Source: Bog-159 sp049511415 | GTDB taxonomy: Bacteria > Acidobacteriota > Terriglobia > Bryobacterales > Bryobacteraceae | Assembly: GCA_049511415.1 (NCBI GenBank) | Contig: JBEKYC010000045.1 | Span: 1-58,097 of the forward strand | Direction of reading: 5' to 3' | DNA length: 58,097 bases | Shown: positions 40,425 to 50,282 of the stretch, piece after piece | Layout of the letters: each line of letters starts with the position of its first letter | How positions within the stretch are numbered: the stretch's first letter is position 1 | Notes under the pieces: generated by a model | The model's input: only the letters and a program-made list of their open reading frames with translations | The model's database searches: none | What the model was told of the DNA's origin: nothing | Program-made: the position numbers and the translations under genes

Positions 40425-42470
40425 ATGTTTCTGTATGCCTTGACGATCCTGGTCAGCGCCTTCCTGCTGTTCCAGGTACAACCCGTAATTGCGCGCATTA
40501 TTCTGCCGTGGTTCGGCGGATCATCCGCCGTGTGGACCACCTGTTTGTTGTTTTTCCAATCGGTCTTGCTGCTGGGCTATGTCTACGCGCACTGGCTGTA
40601 TGCCAAGCTGAAGCCGCGCTGGCAGGTGACCGTGCACGGTGTGCTGCTGGCGGTCAGTCTGGCGGTGCTGCCGATCGCGCCATCGCCTTTCTGGAAGCCC
40701 GCCGGCGGCGACGATCCCACTTTGGGCATCCTGCTACTGCTGGCGGCCAATGTGGGGCTGCCGTATTTTCTGCTCTCCACCACCGGTCCGCTGTTGCAGG
40801 CGTGGTACGCGCGGCAGTATACCGGCGCCATACCGTACCGGTTATACGCGCTGTCCAATCTCGGCTCGATGTTGGCGCTGATCAGTTATCCGGTGCTGTT
40901 TGAGCCTTGGTTGGGCACGCATTGGCAGGCGCGTGTCTGGTCGGGGGCGTATGTGGTTTTCGTGGCGCTGTGCGCCTGGACCGCATGGCGCGCCGCCGGC
41001 GCTGCTCCGCGGCCGAGTAACGACCCGGCGGGCTCGGCGTCCCTCGCGCCTACCCCGGCAGTCACCACTTTCTTCTGGATCGCCCTGCCTGCCTGTGCCT
41101 CGATTCTGCTATTGGCCGTGACGAACCATCTCAGCCAGAATGTCGCGGCCATGCCCTTCTTGTGGATCCTGCCGCTGAGTATCTACTTACTCAGCTTTAT
41201 CCTGTGCTTCGATAGCGCGTGGTGGTACAAACGCTCCGTGTTTCTGGGTCTGTTCGCGGTGGCGGTGGGCACGATGGCGTATGCCTTGTCACCGGAGTTT
41301 CAGAATAACCCGATTAAGGTGATGATTCCGTTCTTCGCCGCCGGACTGTTCGTGTGCTGTATGGTCTGCCACGGCGAGTTAGCCCGTTTGAAGCCGCATC
41401 CGAGCCGCCTGACCTCTTATTATGTGGCGATCGCCTTGGGCGGCGCGCTGGGCGGCGTGTTTGTGGCGCTGATTGCACCGCGTGTGTTTAAAGGATATTA
41501 CGAGCTGCCGGTGGGGTTGTGGCTGTCCGCGGTGGTGGTCCTGGCAGTGCTGCGCCGCGATAAGGAAAGCGTGCTGGCTGGTTCCTGGCTGCGGCCTTTC
41601 CCCCTGGGAGCGGCCGTTCTCGTGCTGGCCCTGACCGGCTTTCTGGGATATGTCGTACACGAACGCGGTAGCGGCGCGCGCATCATGGTGCGCAACTTCT
41701 ACGGCGGCCTCAAAACCCTGGACGCCATGTCGGACGATGACGAAAGCACGGAACCGGTGCGCCGTCTGATGCACGGCACCATCACCCATGGCGAGCAGTT
41801 TCTCAGCGCCAAGATGCGGAACTTTCCGACCACTTACTACGGCGCCAATTCGGGCGTGGGGCGCGCCATCCGCCAGTTCCAGAATGACGGGCCGGTGCGG
41901 GTCGGCGTCATCGGTTTGGGCGCGGGAACACTAGCCGCCTACGGACGCTCCGGCGACTATTTCCGATTCTACGAAATCAATCCGCTGGTGCTGCGCCTGG
42001 CGAACACGGAGTTCACTTTTCTGAAGAACTGTCCGGCTGCCCACGAAATCGCCCTGGGGGACGCGCGGCTGTCCCTCGAACGCGAAAAACCGCAGAATTT
42101 TGATGTCATCGCGGTAGACGCTTTTTCAGGCGACGCCATTCCCGTGCACCTGCTTACGCGCGAAGCGTTCCAGTTGTACTTCCACCACCTGAAGGCGCAC
42201 GGTGTATTGGCCGTGCATGTATCGAACAAGTACCTGGATCTGGCTCCGGTGGTGAAGCTGGCGGCGGTTTCGATCGGCAAGGATGTGCGGCTGGTGGATA
42301 CCGAAGACGAAGCCAACGACGTGTTCGGGTCCACCTGGATGCTGGTGACCGCCGATTCGAGTTTCTTCGATAAGCCGTTACTGAAGGGCGCGGCGACCAT
42401 GGCGCCGCGCGCGGACAAAGTGCGGCTGTGGACCGACGACTACAGCAACCTATTCGTCATCTTAAAGTGA
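40425..42470 (+). CDS. Membrane-embedded spermidine-synthase-like protein (MFS-like helices + SAM-binding domain)
   Basis: 681 residues. The first about 410 residues form about a dozen hydrophobic helices beginning FLYALTILVSAFLLFQVQPV with the VQPVIARIILPWFGGSSAVWTT hallmark, LLGYVYAHWL, LPYFLLSTTGPLLQAW and RLYALSNLGSMLALI. The C-terminal part has a Rossmann-type aminopropyl/methyltransferase fold: RVGVIGLGAGTLAAYG, FRFYEINPLVLRLA, ALGDARLSLE, DVIAVDAFSGDAIPVHLL. This fused arrangement recurs across many bacteria and is annotated as fused MFS/spermidine synthase; real polyamine synthesis is unproven because polyamine-binding aspartates are not all evident. It lies 4 bp after the acyl-CoA dehydrogenase gene. 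Confidence 0.85.
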   Translation: MFLYALTILVSAFLLFQVQPVIARIILPWFGGSSAVWTTCLLFFQSVLLLGYVYAHWLYAKLKPRWQVTVHGVLLAVSLAVLPIAPSPFWKPAGGDDPTLGILLLLAANVGLPYFLLSTTGPLLQAWYARQYTGAIPYRLYALSNLGSMLALISYPVLFEPWLGTHWQARVWSGAYVVFVALCAWTAWRAAGAAPRPSNDPAGSASLAPTPAVTTFFWIALPACASILLLAVTNHLSQNVAAMPFLWILPLSIYLLSFILCFDSAWWYKRSVFLGLFAVAVGTMAYALSPEFQNNPIKVMIPFFAAGLFVCCMVCHGELARLKPHPSRLTSYYVAIALGGALGGVFVALIAPRVFKGYYELPVGLWLSAVVVLAVLRRDKESVLAGSWLRPFPLGAAVLVLALTGFLGYVVHERGSGARIMVRNFYGGLKTLDAMSDDDESTEPVRRLMHGTITHGEQFLSAKMRNFPTTYYGANSGVGRAIRQFQNDGPVRVGVIGLGAGTLAAYGRSGDYFRFYEINPLVLRLANTEFTFLKNCPAAHEIALGDARLSLEREKPQNFDVIAVDAFSGDAIPVHLLTREAFQLYFHHLKAHGVLAVHVSNKYLDLAPVVKLAAVSIGKDVRLVDTEDEANDVFGSTWMLVTADSSFFDKPLLKGAATMAPRADKVRLWTDDYSNLFVILK

Positions 42471-42561
42471 GCGGCCGCGATTCGCTGCGCGGGCAGCGGG
42501 TCCAACGATGGTATTCTTTAGACCATTTGCCATCTAGCGGATTGACTCTGATTGGAGTCCG

Positions 42562-42586
42562 GCCGAGAGGTAACACGGCTTTTTTT
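42562..42586 (+). terminator. Possible intrinsic terminator after the spermidine-synthase-like gene
   Basis: GCCG (42562-42565) and CGGC (42576-42579) flank a 10-nt loop and are followed by seven T (42580-42586). The stem is short (one more G-C pair after an A/A mismatch), so strength is doubtful. It lies 92 bp after the stop of the preceding gene and 84 bp before the next start. Confidence 0.4.
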
Positions 42587-42622
42587 ACAGGTTGCGACAG
42601 AAATCGCGTAGGGCTGCCCTGT
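42587..42622 (+). ncRNA. Possible structured leader upstream of BACON-repeat gene
   Basis: ACAGG (42587-42591) can pair with CCTGT (42618-42622). The enclosed stretch offers a GCGA/TCGC hairpin (42594-42597 with 42604-42607) and a small GGG/CCC hairpin (42611-42613 with 42617-42619; this competes with the closing stem). It follows a T-run and precedes the Shine-Dalgarno site at 42658 by 35 bp. It does not match a riboswitch consensus I know. All helices are short, so this is a weak call. Confidence 0.25.
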
Positions 42623-42669
42623 AAGTTGTGTGCGCTATGGGTTATTATCTATGTGCAAAGGAGTATGTG

Positions 42670-45600
42670 ATGATCGTATCGGGAAGCCCCAGGCTCCGCC
42701 TTCTATTCTTCATATGTCTGGTAATGTTGGCGCCCGCCGCTTTGCCGGGCGCATCCCCGACCCTATCCGCTTCTCCCGACAACGTCGTCTTCGACTATAG
42801 TCCGCCCGAAGCCACGCCCGCACCGGCGCTGGTTACGATAACGGCCAGTGACGGCAGTTCACCGGTTCTCACCGTGAGTATTGCGCCCGGGACCGGCACG
42901 CCCTCCACGCTGTTTCCCAAACCGCCCATCAGCGGTGATACGTTTCAGGTGGGTATCGACCCGAATACCTTAAACACGCTGGTTGGCATGGGACCTGGAG
43001 TCTATACCGCGACTGTCACGGTAGCCGCCTCCGGTTTTGCCCCGCTGACCATTCCCGTCACGCTCAGTGTAAGCACCACGTCATCGATCCTGGCCTCGCC
43101 CTCGTCTCTGGCATTTCTTCCCGGCGCCGCAACGGTTCAAACCATCTCCCTTACCGGCAACGGCAGCAGCAACGTAACCTTCACTTATGGCTCTACCACA
43201 ACCACCGGCGGCGGTTGGCTGACTGTCACCAGCAACGCCGACTTCACGCCCGCGACTTTGACGGTTACGGTCAATACGGACATTCTGTCCGCAGGGACAT
43301 ATGACGGTACGATCACGATAACGCCGGCCGCCCCCGGAGTCAGCTTCGGCATCGCGGTCACTGTGCAGGTCGGCGCGGATGCTCTGACCGTGACACCCTC
43401 CTCGCTGACGTTCGCCTATACCCAAAACTCGACTACACCTCCGGCGCAGGTATTGCAACTCTCGAGCATCGCCGCCAAAGATACATTCACCGCGCAGGCC
43501 ACTAGTAGCGGCAACTGGCTTCTGGTGAACGGAGTTACGTCCAACGTCACCGGATCGTTGCCCGCCAGTCTGAATGTCACCGTGAATCCAGCCGGTTTAG
43601 CTCCGGGTACGTACACCGGTTCCATTACGGCGACCGACGTCAATAATAACAGCCAGACCGTTCCCGTGAGTTTGGTGGTTAGCGGCGTATCGGGCGTGGC
43701 CAACCCGACATCACTGCTATACGTCGCGCAGACCGGAGGGTCCGCGCCAGCGTCGCAAACGGTGGAGATCGCAGGATTCGGCGACGCCTCATTCACCGCT
43801 TCGGTGGACGGCGCGTGGCTTTCGGTATCTTCGACGGGTGGCTCCGCGCCCACCCAGATAACAGTCTCCGCGAATCCCGCGGGTCTGGCGGCGGGCACTT
43901 ACAACGGCAGTGTAACGATCGACCTGGATACCCACGTGCAAACCATCCAGGTCAGTCTGGTGATCTACGCGGGGTCGGTGATTGCCACCTCTCCCGGCGA
44001 TCTGATCTTCAGCTACTCGGGCGGCAGCCCGGCCGGAGGCGGGGTCACAGCCTCGCAGCCGCTCACGGTTGTCAGTACGGCCGCGTCCGAAGGCTTTACG
44101 TTTGCCACGGGTGTGCCCACGTGGATGCAGATTGGCCCGTCCGGCACGTTATCTACTCCCGAGGTGCTCACCGTTTCCATCACGCCGGAATCCTTGCCCA
44201 GCGGCCTTTACGTGGGACAAGTGGTACTGACGCCGGTGACGGCGGGCGCGCCCGAGACCGTGGTGCCGGTATTGTTGTCGGTCACCAACAATCCGGGAGT
44301 GACCGCCAGTGTGGCGTCCTTGACGATCAACGGGAGCGCCGGCGGCCCGGCACAGAGTCAGACGATCGGCGTGACGGCGACCACGCCGCTCACTTTCGCC
44401 GTGACTACGAGCACCACCAGCGGTGGCAGTTGGCTCTCCGCATCGCCCAGTTCGGCGACCACGGGGGCGGGGAACGTGCCCATCACGGTTACTGCCGATC
44501 CCACCGGCCTCACGGCCGGAACTTATTTGGGTACCGTGATCCTTACCACTACCGGCGGCGTGGTCACCCAGGTGGCCGTGACCTTTACCGTAGGCGCCAG
44601 CACGGTTCCGTTCACCGTCACACCGGCCACACTGACATTCTCTTATTCTCTGAACAGCACGCTGCCCGCGAACCAAACCATTCAGGTCGCCGGCGGGCAG
44701 AGTTTTACCGTTACCTCCAGCGTGGCCGGGAGTGGGACGTGGCTGTCGGTTACGCCCACCACCGGCACGGCGCCCAGCACTTTGACCGTGTCCGTGAATC
44801 CCGCCACGCTGGCCGCGGGCACCTACACCGGAACCATCACGGTGACTCCCACGGGAGGCACCGCGCAGACAGTTTCGGTTACGCTTGCCGTGACATCCAT
44901 CGGCACGCTCAGTGCATCCCCCAACCCGCTGGCGTTTACTTACCTGGCGGGCAACCCAGCTCCGCCCGCGCAGATGTTATCGGTCGCCTCATCGGGCGGC
45001 GCGATTGCCTTCACCGCTACGGCCTCCAGCAGCGGATGGCTTTCGGTGACTCCCAAGTCAGGAAACACTCCCGCAACCGTGGCTGTCTCTGTCAGTACCA
45101 CCGGCTTGGGAGCGGGGGTCTATACAGGCTCCATTTCCTTCAGTGACTCCACCGGCGCCCTGCAGTTCACCGTCAATGTGACCCTTACCGTAACCGCGCC
45201 CTTGCCCACTATCACGCAACTGGTGAATTCGGCCAGCTATCTGGGAGGCGGCATCGCACCGGGTGAGATCGTGGCGTTGTTCGGAACCGGCCTGGGGCCA
45301 TCGCCCGGAGTAGCCGCGACGATCGACAACGGGTACATCGACAGCAGCCTGTCGGGCGTCAAGGTGACGTTCAACGGCTACGCGGCGCCGTTGTTGTACG
45401 TTGCGGCGACCCAGATCAACGCCATCGTGCCTTATGAGCTGGCAGGCGCCAGCGACGTAAACGTAGAGGTAGTTTTCGGCACGGCGCGTTCCAACGCCAT
45501 CAGTCTGCCGGTGGTTTCCAGCTCTCCTGGAATTTACAGTGCGAATGGATCCGGTCAGGGCGGCGGCGCCATTCTGGATGTGAACTACAACCTGGTATCG

Positions 45601-45912
45601 TCCAGCAATCCGGTGAGCGCCGGCGCGGTGATCCAGATCTACGCCACCGGACAAGGGCAGACGAATCCGGGCGGGACGGATGGTTTGATCGAGCCGGACA
45701 GCCCCCTGCAAAATCTGATAGGCGCACCGGGGGTAACCATCGGCAACATGCCCGCCACGATCCAGTACGTGGGAGTGGCTCCCGGCCTGGTGGCCGGCGC
45801 GCTACAAGTGAATGCGATAGTGCCGGCGGGCCTCGCTTCAGGGCCTGCGCCAGTGATCTTATCGATCGGCGGGAACAACAGCCAAACCGGAATCACCGTG
45901 GCCATCCAGTAA
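42670..45912 (+). CDS. Secreted BACON-repeat protein with TIGR03437 C-terminal domain
   Basis: 1080 residues. ATG at 42670 is chosen because AAGGAG lies 6 bp upstream and a signal peptide starts there (RLRLLFFICLVMLAPAALPGA). About eight repeats of 90-100 residues follow; seven have the BACON/Ig-like hallmark W-L-x-V...TVTVNPAGLAAGTYTGSITI, for example NWLLVNGVTSNVTGS, AWLSVSSTGGSAPTQ, TWLSVTPTTGTAPSTL and GWLSVTPKSGNTPATV. The last 230 residues form a TIGR03437 domain (ITQLVNSASYLGGGIAPGEI, SSPGIYSANGSGQGGGAILD, IQIYATGQGQTNPGGTDG). BACON domains are associated with carbohydrate or mucin binding. It is probably a surface or secreted adhesin of Solibacter type. Thr/Ser/Gly-rich throughout. 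No catalytic motif. Confidence 0.88.
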   Translation: MIVSGSPRLRLLFFICLVMLAPAALPGASPTLSASPDNVVFDYSPPEATPAPALVTITASDGSSPVLTVSIAPGTGTPSTLFPKPPISGDTFQVGIDPNTLNTLVGMGPGVYTATVTVAASGFAPLTIPVTLSVSTTSSILASPSSLAFLPGAATVQTISLTGNGSSNVTFTYGSTTTTGGGWLTVTSNADFTPATLTVTVNTDILSAGTYDGTITITPAAPGVSFGIAVTVQVGADALTVTPSSLTFAYTQNSTTPPAQVLQLSSIAAKDTFTAQATSSGNWLLVNGVTSNVTGSLPASLNVTVNPAGLAPGTYTGSITATDVNNNSQTVPVSLVVSGVSGVANPTSLLYVAQTGGSAPASQTVEIAGFGDASFTASVDGAWLSVSSTGGSAPTQITVSANPAGLAAGTYNGSVTIDLDTHVQTIQVSLVIYAGSVIATSPGDLIFSYSGGSPAGGGVTASQPLTVVSTAASEGFTFATGVPTWMQIGPSGTLSTPEVLTVSITPESLPSGLYVGQVVLTPVTAGAPETVVPVLLSVTNNPGVTASVASLTINGSAGGPAQSQTIGVTATTPLTFAVTTSTTSGGSWLSASPSSATTGAGNVPITVTADPTGLTAGTYLGTVILTTTGGVVTQVAVTFTVGASTVPFTVTPATLTFSYSLNSTLPANQTIQVAGGQSFTVTSSVAGSGTWLSVTPTTGTAPSTLTVSVNPATLAAGTYTGTITVTPTGGTAQTVSVTLAVTSIGTLSASPNPLAFTYLAGNPAPPAQMLSVASSGGAIAFTATASSSGWLSVTPKSGNTPATVAVSVSTTGLGAGVYTGSISFSDSTGALQFTVNVTLTVTAPLPTITQLVNSASYLGGGIAPGEIVALFGTGLGPSPGVAATIDNGYIDSSLSGVKVTFNGYAAPLLYVAATQINAIVPYELAGASDVNVEVVFGTARSNAISLPVVSSSPGIYSANGSGQGGGAILDVNYNLVSSSNPVSAGAVIQIYATGQGQTNPGGTDGLIEPDSPLQNLIGAPGVTIGNMPATIQYVGVAPGLVAGALQVNAIVPAGLASGPAPVILSIGGNNSQTGITVAIQ

Positions 45913-45914
45913 AA

Positions 45915-45928
45915 GGCGGCGCGCCGTC
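45915..45928 (+). terminator. Weak GC hairpin after BACON-repeat gene
   Basis: GGCGG (45915-45919), loop CGCG, CCGTC (45924-45928, one G/U pair), followed by TCGTTTGC. It lies 2 bp after the stop codon and 47 bp before purQ. The short stem and broken T-run make it a marginal terminator. Confidence 0.3.
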
Positions 45929-45975
45929 TCGTTTGCTATGATGGGACGTAACCTCCCCACGGTGATTCTCGAGCC

Positions 45976-46649
45976 ATGAAATTTGGCGTTATTGTCTTTC
46001 CCGGCAGTAATTGTGATCACGATGCCTGGTTTGCAGTCAACCACGTGCTGGGTCATCGCGCGGATTACATCTGGCATGATTCGCGCACACTGGGCGACGT
46101 GGATGCGGTCATCCTTCCCGGCGGCTTCGCTTACGGCGACTATCTGCGTTGCGGCGCCATCGCCAAGTTTTCCCCGGTGATGGCGGCGGTGCGCAAATTC
46201 GCCGATGACGGCGGCCTGGTGCTGGGTGTATGCAACGGCTTCCAGATTCTGGTGGAAGCCGGACTGTTGCCTGGCGCGTTGATCCGCAACCGCGGCCTGA
46301 AGTTCATCTGCCGCGAACTGCAATTGCGCGTGGAGACGTCGCACTCGCCCTTCACGGCCGCCGCCGAACCCGGGCAGATTCTGCGCATGCCGATTGCGCA
46401 CGGCGAAGGCTGCTATATTGCCGACGAACGCACGCTCGATGAACTCGAAGCCGAGGATCGCGTGGCTCTGCGTTACGTGGACAATCCCAATGGCTCCATG
46501 CGCGACATCGCGGGCATCTTGAACGCCCGCCGCAACGTGCTGGGCTTGATGCCGCATCCCGAGCGCGCCTGCGAACCGTTGATGGGTTCAAGCGATGGCC
46601 TGGTAATTCTCCGCTCCATGGCGATGGCTGCGCAGCCCGCGCTCCAGCT

Positions 46650-46653
<4 letters not shown>
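45976..46653 (+). CDS. purQ: Phosphoribosylformylglycinamidine synthase, glutaminase subunit PurQ
   Basis: 225 residues, class I glutamine amidotransferase fold. It starts MKFGVIVFPGSNCDHDAW. The nucleophile is C86 in GVCNGFQ and the catalytic dyad is H194/E196 in LMPHPERA; VILPGGFAYGDYLRCGAIA forms the oxyanion region. PurQ supplies ammonia to PurL for the fourth step of purine synthesis (FGAR to FGAM). The length fits the three-component (PurS-PurQ-small PurL) type found in Bacillus. A purS gene is normally next to it but none is seen here. purQ overlaps purL by 4 bp (ATGA at 46650). Confidence 0.95.
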
Positions 46654-48866
<2,213 letters not shown>

Positions 48867-48868
48867 CC

Positions 48869-50278
48869 ATGCTTGACAAATTCCACGACGAATGCGGCGT
48901 ATTCGCAGTTTACGGCCATCCCGAGGCCGCCAAGATGGCTTACCTGGGTCTGCACGCGCTGCAGCATCGCGGGCAGGAAAGCGCGGGAGTATGCACCAGC
49001 GACGGCAACGAGATCCACTGCCACAAGGCCATGGGCCACGTGGCGGAGATCTTCACCAACGCCGTGCTGGCCAAGCTGCCGGGGAAGCTGGCGATCGGCC
49101 ATACGCGCTACTCCACGGCGGGCGACACCGTGCTGCTGAACGCGCAGCCTTTCTCGGTCGCCTGCAATAAGGGCAAAGTGGCTGTGGCGCACAATGGCAA
49201 CATCACCAATGCCATCGAGTTGCGTGCGGACCTCGAACGGCAAGGCTCGATCTTCCAGGCCAACAGCGACACGGAAGTGATCCTGCACCTGGTGGCGCAT
49301 TCTTCCGAGCGCACGCTGGCGGGCGCCCTGCGCGACGCGCTGCTGCAAATCGAAGGCGCGTTCTCGCTGGTGTTCCTGGCCGAAGACCGCATCATTGTGG
49401 CGCGCGATCCGCATGGGTTCCGGCCGCTGGCAATGGGCCAGATGGAATTGAACGGACGGGCGTGCTACGTATTCGCTTCGGAGACTTGCGCCTTCGACCT
49501 GATCGGCGCGGCCTACCTGCGCGACGTGGAGCCGGGCGAGATGATCATCGTGGGACCGGAAGGCGTGACGCGCGAACGCTATTCGCCGGCGCGTCCGTTG
49601 GCGCACTGCGCTTTCGAGCACGTCTACTTTGCACGTCCGGATTCCATGGTGTTCGGGCGCGCCGTGCAGGAATCGCGCGAGATGCTGGGCCGCCTGCTGG
49701 CGCGCGAGCATCCCGCCGATGCCGACCTGGTGGTGCCGGTGCCGGATTCCGGCGTGGCGGCGGCATTGGGATATTCGGGCGAATCGGGATTGCCATTCCG
49801 GCACGCGCTGATCCGCAATCATTACGTGGGCCGCACGTTCATCGAGCCATCGCAGGCCATCCGGGATTTCGGCGTGAAGCTGAAGCTCAACCCCGTGCGG
49901 TATCTGCTGGAAGGCAAGAGCGTGGTGCTGGTGGACGATTCCATCGTGCGCGGGACCACCAGCCGCAAAATCGTGCGCATGGTGCGGCAGGCGGGCGCGC
50001 GCGAGGTGCATCTGCGCATCTCCTGCCCGCCCACCATCTCGCCGTGTTTCTACGGTGTGGATACCCCCACCAAGCGCGAACTGATCGCTTCCAACAACAG
50101 CGTGGAAGACATCCGAAAGTTCGTGGAGGCCGACACGCTGGGCTATCTGTCGCTGGCGGCGCTACGCGAAGCCGTGGGAGACAGCCAGAAGCATGAGTAT
50201 TGTTATGCCTGCTACACCGGCAACTATCCCACCGAGCTGGTGAACATCGACCAGTTGATGCACAACGGCAAGTGCTAA
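48869..50278 (+). CDS. purF: Amidophosphoribosyltransferase PurF (Bacillus type, propeptide and 4Fe-4S)
   Basis: 469 residues from ATG at 48869, 2 bp after purL; the longer upstream frame is antisense-like read-through of purL. The catalytic cysteine is C9 in DECGVFAVYG, so an 8-residue propeptide must be removed. Other motifs: LGLHALQHRGQESAG, IGHTRYSTAGDT, and the PRPP loop SVVLVDDSIVRGTTSRKIV. Iron-sulfur ligands of the Bacillus-type enzyme are present: C247 (LAHCAFEHVYFARPD), C393 (SCPPTISPCFYG), C445 and C448 (YCYACYTGNYP). It commits PRPP to purine synthesis and is feedback-inhibited by nucleotides in the family. Confidence 0.95.
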   Translation: MLDKFHDECGVFAVYGHPEAAKMAYLGLHALQHRGQESAGVCTSDGNEIHCHKAMGHVAEIFTNAVLAKLPGKLAIGHTRYSTAGDTVLLNAQPFSVACNKGKVAVAHNGNITNAIELRADLERQGSIFQANSDTEVILHLVAHSSERTLAGALRDALLQIEGAFSLVFLAEDRIIVARDPHGFRPLAMGQMELNGRACYVFASETCAFDLIGAAYLRDVEPGEMIIVGPEGVTRERYSPARPLAHCAFEHVYFARPDSMVFGRAVQESREMLGRLLAREHPADADLVVPVPDSGVAAALGYSGESGLPFRHALIRNHYVGRTFIEPSQAIRDFGVKLKLNPVRYLLEGKSVVLVDDSIVRGTTSRKIVRMVRQAGAREVHLRISCPPTISPCFYGVDTPTKRELIASNNSVEDIRKFVEADTLGYLSLAALREAVGDSQKHEYCYACYTGNYPTELVNIDQLMHNGKC

Positions 50279-50282
50279 GTTT

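Noticed and set aside
42587..42622. c-di-GMP (GEMM) riboswitch
   Set aside because: The conserved internal segments of that aptamer are not present; only generic hairpins are seen.
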